Positions 58,063 through 64,000 of a stretch of 64,000 bases of DNA are shown here, piece after piece. The translations under genes were made by a program, and so were the position numbers. Under the pieces are notes generated by a model. The model did not search any database. It was not told the DNA's origin and saw only the letters and a list, made by a program, of their open reading frames with translations. Numbering within the stretch: position 1 is the first letter of the stretch; every line of letters starts with the position of its first letter. Source of the stretch: Mycolicibacterium cosmeticum. Its GTDB lineage: Bacteria > Actinomycetota > Actinomycetes > Mycobacteriales > Mycobacteriaceae. The stretch spans positions 682,001 through 746,000 of the forward strand of contig NZ_CCBB010000001.1 in the NCBI RefSeq assembly GCF_000613185.1, read 5' to 3'.

Positions 58063-58980
58063 ATGCGCCCCGCAACGGATTCCCTATCCGAACTCCGCCG
58101 GCTGATCGACGTACACGCGCGCCCCGACCTGCACACGCGGATCGACGGGCTGCTGCTGTCGAAGGTCGCCGGAGCCGGCAGCCCCGATTACTCGCTGACC
58201 GATCCGCTGCTCGTCGTGATGGCCCAGGGCGGCAAGCGACTGCTGCTCGGGGACGAGGTGTTCGAATACCGCGCCGGACAGTGCCTCGTGGTCGCGGCGA
58301 GCCTGCCGGTCACCGGTCACTATCTCGATACCCGTCCCGGCCATCCCGCGCTGGCGATGGGGCTGGTGCTGCGTCCGGAGGCACTGTCGGCGCTGTTGTT
58401 ACACGCACCGCCGCGGCCGTGGACGCGGGGCTCGGCGGACGTCCCGGCGCTCGGCACCGGCGACGCCGATCCTGGTCTGCTGGATGCGGTCACCCGGCTG
58501 GTCGCGCTGCTGGATACCCCCGCCGACGCCGCCGTGCTGGCCCCGCTCGTCGAACAGGAGATCCTGTGGCGGCTGCTCACCGGCCCGCAGGGCGCGATCG
58601 CCCGCCAGATCGGTGTCGCCGACAGCACGCTCACCCACGTCAACAAGGCGATCGTCTGGATGCGGGACAACTACGCCGAACCGGTGCGCGTCGAGGATCT
58701 GGCCCGGATGGCGGGCATGAGCGCTTCGGCGTTCCACCGCCACTTCCGGGCCGTCACGGCGATGAGCCCGGTGCAGTTCCAGAAGCGGATCCGGCTGCAG
58801 CAGGCCCGATCGCTGCTCGTCACCCGGCCTGGTGACATCGCCGGTGTGGGCCACCGGGTGGGCTACGACAGCCCCTCGCAGTTCAACCGCGAATACCGCC
58901 GACTGTTCGGCGTGCCACCCGGTCAGGACGCGGTTCGGCTCCGGGAGGACGTTCCGGAACGCCGAAACTACGCTTTCTGA
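58063..58980 (+). CDS. AraC-family transcriptional regulator (cupin plus HTH)
   Basis: A 305-residue regulator. The N-terminal AraC-type cupin (Leu-Arg-Arg-Leu-Ile-Asp-Val-His-Ala-Arg-Pro-Asp-Leu at its start) is followed by two helix-turn-helix motifs (Val-Glu-Asp-Leu-Ala-Arg-Met-Ala-Gly-Met-Ser, then His-Arg-Val-Gly-Tyr-Asp-Ser-Pro-Ser-Gln-Phe). ATG 58063 fits the family start; 58021 is an alternative. Relatives often control the adjacent aldo/keto reductase gene, as expected here. Confidence 0.88.
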   Translation: MRPATDSLSELRRLIDVHARPDLHTRIDGLLLSKVAGAGSPDYSLTDPLLVVMAQGGKRLLLGDEVFEYRAGQCLVVAASLPVTGHYLDTRPGHPALAMGLVLRPEALSALLLHAPPRPWTRGSADVPALGTGDADPGLLDAVTRLVALLDTPADAAVLAPLVEQEILWRLLTGPQGAIARQIGVADSTLTHVNKAIVWMRDNYAEPVRVEDLARMAGMSASAFHRHFRAVTAMSPVQFQKRIRLQQARSLLVTRPGDIAGVGHRVGYDSPSQFNREYRRLFGVPPGQDAVRLREDVPERRNYAF

Positions 58981-59014
58981 CCGAAAACCCGGTGATTCCG
59001 GCCAGAAAGCGTAG
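58968..59014. terminator. Hairpin between the AraC gene and the ABC operon
   Basis: CTACGCTTTCTG (58968-58979) and CAGAAAGCGTAG (59003-59014) are perfect 12-bp arms. The left arm lies in the last codons of the AraC gene. The hairpin sits between converging genes and could stop transcription from both sides. Confidence 0.7.
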
Positions 59015-59034
59015 CCTCGGCGAGCCGCTGGGGG

Positions 59035-59853
59035 TCAGCGGCGGCCCAGTTCGTGGCTGAGCGCTTCGAGCTCGTTGCCACCGGCCATCTCCTGGGTGAG
59101 ATGCTCCAGCGTGATCTCGTCGTACGTGCAGTCCAGCTTCTGCCTACCGCGGTTGAGCAACACGAAATGATCGCCCACCATGTGCGCGTGGTGCGGGTTG
59201 TGGGTGATGAAGATGACCCCGAAACCCTGCTCCTTGGCCGCGGTGATGTAGCGCAGCACCATGCCCGATTGCTTGACACCCAGCGCGGCGGTGGGCTCGT
59301 CGAGGATCAGCACCCGAGCGCCGAAGAAGATGGCGCGGGCGATGGCCACACACTGCCGCTGGCCACCCGAGAGCGAACCGATCGGGGCGTCCACGTCGGG
59401 CAGGTCGATGCCCATCTTGTGCAGTTCGGAGATGGTCGTCGCCCGCATCGCGGAGATGTCCAGCGATTTGAGGATGCCCTTCTTGCGCAGCTCATTGCCC
59501 AGGAAGAAGTTGCGCCACACCGGCATCAGGGCGACCACGGCCAGATCCTGGTACACCGTCGCGATGCCGGCGTTCAACGAGTCCTTGGGTGATTCGAACG
59601 TGGTGGGCTTGCCGTCGATGAGCAGTTCACCCTCGGTCGGCTTGTGCAGCCCCGCGATGATCTTGATCAACGTGGACTTGCCCGCACCGTTGTCACCGAG
59701 CACGCCGGTCACCTCACCGGCACCCACCCGCAGGTTGATGTCCTTGAGCGCGATGATGTTTCCGTAGCTCTTGCCGACGTGCTTGAGTTCGACCAGCGGC
59801 ACCCCGCCGTCGGCCGGGGTCTCGGCGATGGGGGTCTCGGCAGCTGTAGTCAC
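59035..59853 (-). CDS. Sugar ABC transporter ATP-binding protein (single domain)
   Basis: A 272-residue ATPase with Walker A Gly-Asp-Asn-Gly-Ala-Gly-Lys-Ser-Thr (53-61), signature Leu-Ser-Gly-Gly-Gln-Arg-Gln and Walker B Val-Leu-Ile-Leu-Asp-Glu-Pro-Thr. CUT2 transporters mostly use a fused double ATPase (RbsA); this one has a single domain like FrcA. It is the last gene of the SBP-permease-ATPase operon and powers import of a monosaccharide or polyol, most likely inositol given its neighbours. Confidence 0.92.
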   Translation of the reverse strand: MTTAAETPIAETPADGGVPLVELKHVGKSYGNIIALKDINLRVGAGEVTGVLGDNGAGKSTLIKIIAGLHKPTEGELLIDGKPTTFESPKDSLNAGIATVYQDLAVVALMPVWRNFFLGNELRKKGILKSLDISAMRATTISELHKMGIDLPDVDAPIGSLSGGQRQCVAIARAIFFGARVLILDEPTAALGVKQSGMVLRYITAAKEQGFGVIFITHNPHHAHMVGDHFVLLNRGRQKLDCTYDEITLEHLTQEMAGGNELEALSHELGRR

Positions 59854-59862
59854 GAGGATCTC

Positions 59863-60921
59863 CTAACGCTTCGCTGCGTAGTTGCGGACGACGTTGTTGG
59901 CGATCACCGCGAACAACAGCATGGCGCCCAGGAAGAACTTGAACCAGTCCGGGTTCCAGCCCGCATACACGATGCCCTGGTTCGTCATACCGAAGATGAA
60001 CGCGCCGATCAGCGTGCCGATGGCGGTGCCGTACCCACCGGTGAGCAGGCAGCCACCGACCACCGCGGCGATGATGTAGAAGAACTCGTTGCCGATGCCC
60101 TGCCCGGATTGCACGGTGTTGAAGGCGAACAGCAGATGCATGCCGACGAACCAGGCGCAGAAGCTGACGACCATGAACAGGCCGATCTTCACCTTGGTCA
60201 CCGGCACACCGACCGCGCGGGCGCTGTCCTGGTTACCGCCGACGGCGAAGATCCAGTTGCCCACCCGGGTGCGGAACAGCACGTAGGTGGCGATGGCGGT
60301 GAACAGGATCCACCACAGGACGGTGACCCGCACCGACACCCCGAGAATGGTGAACGACGACGCGAAAACCGTCTTGCCGGAGTCGAAGCCCTGCATGTCC
60401 GACACGCTGGGGGTGGCGACCTGGCCGGACAGCAGCTTGGTGACCGCCAGGTTGATACCGGTCAGCATGAAGAACGAGCTCAAGGTGATGAGGAAGGACG
60501 GAATCTTGGTCCGCATCACCATGTAGCCGTTGAAGAAGCCGACGGCGAGCGCGATGACCAGCGAGAGTGCCGCTCCCACCCACAGATTCAGGTGCAGGTT
60601 GTAGGACAGCATGGACGCGGCCAGCGAGGTGGTGGTGACCGCGACGCCCGAGGACAGGTCGAACTCGCCGCCGATCATCAGCACACCGACCCCGACGGCC
60701 ATGATGCCGATCGTCGAGCTGGCGTAGAGCACGGTGGCCAGCGCTTCCGGGGTGCGGAACGGCGGGGCCACGATGAGGAAGAGGACGAAGATACCGACCG
60801 CGCCGACGAACGCCCCCATCTCGGGGCGGATCAGCAAGCGCTGCAACCGGTTCTGTTCCTTGACCCGTTCGTCGCGGACGACGGTGTGGGTTTCCAGGTT
60901 GAGGTCTGCCTGGGTCGTCAT
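59863..60921 (-). CDS. Sugar ABC transporter permease (CUT2 type)
   Basis: A 352-residue permease with about nine to ten membrane segments after a charged N-terminus. It has the RbsC-like Gly-Gly-Glu-Phe-Asp-Leu-Ser-Ser-Gly and the cytoplasmic loop Ala-Val-Gly-Gly-Asn-Gln-Asp-Ser-Ala-Arg-Ala-Val-Gly. The ATG 60921 starts 2 nt after the binding-protein stop. It forms the channel with the single-domain ATPase. Confidence 0.93.
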   Translation of the reverse strand: MTTQADLNLETHTVVRDERVKEQNRLQRLLIRPEMGAFVGAVGIFVLFLIVAPPFRTPEALATVLYASSTIGIMAVGVGVLMIGGEFDLSSGVAVTTTSLAASMLSYNLHLNLWVGAALSLVIALAVGFFNGYMVMRTKIPSFLITLSSFFMLTGINLAVTKLLSGQVATPSVSDMQGFDSGKTVFASSFTILGVSVRVTVLWWILFTAIATYVLFRTRVGNWIFAVGGNQDSARAVGVPVTKVKIGLFMVVSFCAWFVGMHLLFAFNTVQSGQGIGNEFFYIIAAVVGGCLLTGGYGTAIGTLIGAFIFGMTNQGIVYAGWNPDWFKFFLGAMLLFAVIANNVVRNYAAKR

Positions 60922-60923
60922 CG

Positions 60924-61913
60924 TTATCGAGTCCCTGCTTCGGCGTACTTGGCGACCGCGTCGATGTTGGTCTTGTCGATGAACGACGGACCGGTGAGCG
61001 TCGGCTGGCCGCCGCCGAGGACGTTGCCGTTGTTCAGGTAGAGCCACAGCGAGTCGACGGCGAGGTAACCCTGCAGGAAGGGCTGCTGGTCGACGGCCCA
61101 CTGGACGTCACCGCCCTTGATGGCGTTCACCAGCGCGGCGTTGGTGTCGAAGGTGCCGACCTTGGCCTTGCTGCCCGCGTTCTTCACCGACTGCACGGCC
61201 GTCATCGCGAACGGTGCGCCGAGGGTGACGATGTAGTCGACGCCGGGGTCCTGCTGCAGTTTGGCGGTGATGGTCGATTCGACCGAAGGCATGTCCTTAC
61301 CGTTGACGTTGAGCACCTCGGTGGCCGGGAAGGCGTTCTTCACCCCGGCGCAGCGGGATTCGAGCCCGACGTGGCCCTGCTCCTGGATGACACAGATGGC
61401 CTTCTTGGCGCCCTCGGCGGCCAGCCGCTTGCCCGCGCCTTGCCCGGCGATGTACTCGTCCTGCCCGAAGAACTCCTTGACGCCCATCGCCTGCCAGGCG
61501 TCGGCACCGGCGTTGAACGCGACGACCGGGATGCCCTTGGCCGTGGCGGCCTCGACGACGCTCTTCATGGCGTCCGGCTTGGCCAGGGTGATCGCGATGC
61601 CCTGCACCCCGCTGTCCACGGCGGTCTGCACCAGGTTGGCCTGGTTCGGGGCCTCCGGGTCATTGGAGTAGCGCAGTTCGATGTTGTCCTTCTTGGCCGC
61701 CGTCTCGGCGCCCTTGCGAACCAGGTCCCAGAACGAGTCGCCCGGCACTTCGTGCGTGATCATCGCGATGGTGGCCCGCGGCGTGTCGGCCGAGCCGGCC
61801 CCCATCCCGCCGCCGCCGTTGCTGTCGGGCTTGCCGCCGGTGCTGGAACACGCGCTGGCCCCCAGGACGAGCACGCTCGCCCCGGCCACCGCCATCAGCC
61901 GACTGAACCTCAT
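60924..61913 (-). CDS. Sugar-binding lipoprotein of the ABC transporter
   Basis: A 329-residue binding protein. The signal peptide ends in Gly-Ala-Ser-Ala-Cys (Cys22), a slightly irregular lipobox with Ala at -3. The mature part is a type-I periplasmic binding fold (Thr-Ile-Ala-Met-Ile-Thr-His-Glu-Val-Pro-Gly, Gly-Ile-Ala-Ile-Thr-Leu-Ala, Val-Ala-Phe-Asn-Ala-Gly). It is the first gene of the ABC operon and has the GntR-type operator in its promoter. Inositol is the likeliest ligand by context, not by residues. Confidence 0.92.
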   Translation of the reverse strand: MRFSRLMAVAGASVLVLGASACSSTGGKPDSNGGGGMGAGSADTPRATIAMITHEVPGDSFWDLVRKGAETAAKKDNIELRYSNDPEAPNQANLVQTAVDSGVQGIAITLAKPDAMKSVVEAATAKGIPVVAFNAGADAWQAMGVKEFFGQDEYIAGQGAGKRLAAEGAKKAICVIQEQGHVGLESRCAGVKNAFPATEVLNVNGKDMPSVESTITAKLQQDPGVDYIVTLGAPFAMTAVQSVKNAGSKAKVGTFDTNAALVNAIKGGDVQWAVDQQPFLQGYLAVDSLWLYLNNGNVLGGGQPTLTGPSFIDKTNIDAVAKYAEAGTR

Positions 61914-62017
61914 CGTTTCTCCTTGCTATCGACCTCACCGCGGGCGCTCGTCCCACCCGGACTCCAGTGGCAAGCGACACGGCCTCGGTGATGATGTAAT
62001 ACCGCTCACATCCGAAA

Positions 62018-62039
62018 GTCAAGACTTTGTTCGGACATT
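62018..62039 (-). promoter_or_regulatory. Operator and -35 box of the sugar ABC operon
   Basis: On the minus strand AATGTCCGAACAAAGT (62039 to 62024) is followed by TTGAC (62022-62018). A TATTAC/TTACAT stretch 15-17 nt on can serve as -10. The site matches the iolC operator with one difference and has the same 5-nt distance to TTGAC. Confidence 0.78.
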
Positions 62040-62135
62040 AGGACTGCATATCAAATGCCAGATACGCGCCTGCGCATTCGTGCGGAAGGCACGTCACAGC
62101 CGCGAGGCGAGCCGAAGCCCTTGTCGGCGAGGCGG

Positions 62136-62873
62136 TTACCGATCCACCAGGGTGGTGTCGAAGTAGTACCGGGACGCCCGGTAGGCATGGCTGCCGTACT
62201 CGACAATGCGGCCCGAATCGTCGAACGCGGTGCGTTCCATCACCAGCAGTGGCGCCTTGGCCTTCTCGTCGAGCAGCCGGGCCTCGTCGCGGTCGGCCGC
62301 CTTGGCGCCGATGCGCTGGCGGGCCAGCCGGATGTGCACCCCGCGTGACCGCAGGGACTGATACAGCCCGACCCGTTCGAGTTCCTCACGGTCGGGCGCC
62401 AACGGCGAGGGCAGATGATTGGTCATCAGCGCCAGCGGCTGGCCCCCGGATGTCCGCAGCCGGCGCATCATCACCACCTCGGCACCCGGCTCGAGGTTGA
62501 GATGGGAGGCAATCTCCGAGGACGCCGGACCGACCGCATAATCGAGCACCTTGGTGGCCGGCTCCTGACCGGCCCGCGCGAGATCGTCGAACAGACTCGT
62601 CAGCTCGACGGGCCGGTGCACCGGGGTCTGCACCACCTGGGTGCCGACGCCCCGCTTGCGCACCAACAGCCCCTTGTCCACCAGCTCCTGGATAGCTCGA
62701 CGGGTGGTCGGGCGGGACAGACTGAGCCGGCTGGCCAGTGCCAGTTCGTTCTCGAACCGGTCTCCGGGCTTGAGTTCCCCACTGAGGATGGCTTTCTCGA
62801 AGACCTGGGCGACCTGGAAATACAGCGGTATCGGACTCGACCGATCGAGCTCGACAGCCAATGTCGGGGTCAC
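62136..62873 (-). CDS. GntR-family regulator with UTRA domain, candidate inositol regulator
   Basis: A 245-residue regulator. The N-terminal winged helix (Pro-Leu-Tyr-Phe-Gln-Val, Pro-Gly-Asp-Arg-Phe-Glu-Asn-Glu, Ser-Arg-Pro-Thr-Thr-Arg-Arg-Ala) leads into a UTRA effector domain ending Ser-Arg-Tyr-Tyr-Phe-Asp-Thr. GTG 62873 is chosen because GGAG lies 5 nt upstream; GTG 62879 has its GGA too close. It is flanked on both sides by the same operator sequence (ABC promoter and iolC promoter), which makes it the obvious binder. The name iolR would be plausible but is not proven. Confidence 0.9.
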   Translation of the reverse strand: MTPTLAVELDRSSPIPLYFQVAQVFEKAILSGELKPGDRFENELALASRLSLSRPTTRRAIQELVDKGLLVRKRGVGTQVVQTPVHRPVELTSLFDDLARAGQEPATKVLDYAVGPASSEIASHLNLEPGAEVVMMRRLRTSGGQPLALMTNHLPSPLAPDREELERVGLYQSLRSRGVHIRLARQRIGAKAADRDEARLLDEKAKAPLLVMERTAFDDSGRIVEYGSHAYRASRYYFDTTLVDR

Positions 62874-62954
62874 TCTCACTCCGATCGACGTGGGTTCGGG
62901 CCGGGGTTGCCGGAAGTGATTGCCAAGAGTACCCGCAAAATGATTGTAAGTAAG

Positions 62955-62977
62955 AATGTCCGGACAAAGTATTGACA
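62955..62977 (+). promoter_or_regulatory. Operator and -35 box of iolC
   Basis: AATGTCCGGACAAAGT (62955-62970) holds the 10-bp palindrome TGTCCGGACA (62957-62966), followed 5 nt later by TTGACA (62972-62977). No strong -10 is visible at standard spacing. It lies between the divergent GntR gene and iolC. Confidence 0.78.
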
Positions 62978-63069
62978 CGACGTGGCGCCAGAGCGCAGAG
63001 TCGATGTCAACACCGGGCGCACTCGCGCCACCGGGGGGTCAATACGCACATCGCATCCGGGAGTCAGTT

Positions 63070-64000
63070 GTGACCGCTACCGTCAACCAGGCTTTCGACG
63101 CCATCGCCATCGGCCGCAGCGGCGTCGACGTCTACCCACTGCAAGTCGGACTCGGGCTGGAGGACGTCACCTCGTTCGGCAAGTTCCTCGGGGGCAGCGC
63201 CGCCAACGTCACGGTGGCCGCGGCCCGCCTCGGCAATCGCACGGCCCTGATCTCCGGCGTCGGCAACGATCCGTTCGGCCGCTATGTCCGTAAGGAACTC
63301 GCTCGCCTCGGCGTCGACAACCGGTTCGTCACCACCCACGGCGAGTACCCCACCCCGGTGACCTTCTGCGAGATCTTCCCGCCCGACGACTTCCCGCTGT
63401 ACTTCTATCGCAAGCCGTCGGCGCCCGACCTGCAGATCCAGCCGGCCGAGCTGGACCTGGACGCCATCCGCGATGCGCGGCTGTACTGGTCGACGGTTAC
63501 CGGGCTGTCCGAAGAGCCGAGCCGCAGTGCGCATTTCGCGGCCTGGGAGGCACGCGCACACGGCCCGCTGACGGTGCTGGACCTGGACTACCGGCCGATG
63601 TTCTGGGCTTCCCCCGCCGCGGCCACCGAGCAGGTGCAGCGGGCCCTGCAACACGTGACGGTCGCCGTCGGCAACCGCGAGGAGTGTGAGATCGCCGTCG
63701 GTGAGACCAACCCGCACAAGGCCGCCGACGCGCTGCTGGACCTCGGCGTGGAGCTGGCCATCGTGAAGCAGGGACCACGCGGTGTGCTGGGTAAGACCCG
63801 CAACAGCTCGGTCACCGTGCCGCCGAACGAGGTCGACGTGGTCAACGGCCTCGGCGCCGGAGATGCCTTCGGCGGCAGCCTGATCCACGGCCTGCTGCAC
63901 GGCTGGCCCTTGGAGAAGACCCTGCGTTACGCCAACGCCGCCGGTGCCATCGTGGCGTCCCGGCTGGAATGCTCGACCGCGATGCCCACCGCCGCCGAGG
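63070..64000 (+). CDS. iolC: 5-dehydro-2-deoxygluconokinase (IolC), truncated by window end
   Basis: The first 310 residues of a PfkB-family kinase. GTG 63070 has GGGAG upstream. It has Ile-Gly-Arg-Ser-Gly-Val-Asp-Val-Tyr-Pro, Leu-Gly-Gly-Ser-Ala-Ala-Asn-Val, and the anion hole Gly-Leu-Gly-Ala-Gly-Asp (Asp265). The Gly-Arg-Ser-Gly-Val-Asp start is typical of IolC, which phosphorylates 5-dehydro-2-deoxy-D-gluconate in myo-inositol breakdown. The reading frame is still open at the window edge. More iol genes probably follow. Confidence 0.93.
   Translation, partial: MTATVNQAFDAIAIGRSGVDVYPLQVGLGLEDVTSFGKFLGGSAANVTVAAARLGNRTALISGVGNDPFGRYVRKELARLGVDNRFVTTHGEYPTPVTFCEIFPPDDFPLYFYRKPSAPDLQIQPAELDLDAIRDARLYWSTVTGLSEEPSRSAHFAAWEARAHGPLTVLDLDYRPMFWASPAAATEQVQRALQHVTVAVGNREECEIAVGETNPHKAADALLDLGVELAIVKQGPRGVLGKTRNSSVTVPPNEVDVVNGLGAGDAFGGSLIHGLLHGWPLEKTLRYANAAGAIVASRLECSTAMPTAAE

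Overview
The window looks like chromosome of a fast-growing mycobacterium (Mycolicibacterium-type). Evidence is the GC-rich sequence, many GTG/TTG starts, ATGA-coupled operons, two resuscitation-promoting factor (Rpf) genes, methylglucose-lipopolysaccharide genes (octT, gpgP), and a gene order that follows, from memory, M. tuberculosis Rv2417c to Rv2455c (degV, octT, gpgP, rsfS, nadD, VWA/MoxR pair, proA ... rbsK ... nadE ... proB, obg, rpmA, rplU, rne, ndk, DUF4233, folC, valS, rpf, mobA, korB, korA). I saw no tRNA, rRNA, transposase, IS end, phage gene or CRISPR array.

Region 1 (1-4.9 kb) is a self-contained nitrile module. A leftward operon encodes a cobalt-type nitrile hydratase (beta, alpha), its accessory protein with a His/Asp-rich tail, a DUF1097 membrane protein and a MarR regulator cut by the window edge. 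A divergent rightward operon encodes the proposed cobalt transporter CbtB-CbtA and an acetamidase/formamidase. Together they could import cobalt, load the hydratase, turn nitriles into amides and hydrolyse the amides.

Region 2 (4.9-9.1 kb) has a visibly AT-richer stretch, a secreted clan GH-A glycoside hydrolase with a long Thr/Ala tail holding GGTACC hexamer repeats, and a dihydrodipicolinate-reductase-like protein. Region 3 (9.1-47.1 kb) is the conserved housekeeping backbone, mostly leftward. It covers polymethylated-polysaccharide enzymes, NAD synthesis (nadD, nadE), proline synthesis (proA, proB), the L21-L27-Obg operon, RNase E, nucleotide kinase, folate, valyl-tRNA synthetase, Rpf cell-wall enzymes, molybdenum cofactor and 2-oxoglutarate:ferredoxin oxidoreductase. 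A five-gene islet (sirtuin, P450, TetR, flavoprotein, PIG-L deacetylase) lies between nadE and proB.

Region 4 (47.4-64 kb) is accessory and centred on polyol/inositol use. A LacI regulator and a PfkB kinase diverge from a four-gene operon (2OG-Fe(II) dioxygenase, Gfo/Idh dehydrogenase, IolE-like TIM barrel, second Gfo/Idh protein). After a patch of redox enzymes with an AraC regulator come a CUT2-type sugar ABC transporter, a GntR regulator and the start of iolC. The ABC and iolC promoters share an almost identical operator at the same distance from a TTGAC box, which ties transport and catabolism into one regulon. The strongest candidates for undescribed biology are the dioxygenase-containing polyol operon and this shared operator, followed by the integrated cobalt/nitrile cassette and the terminator-like element between rpmA and obg.
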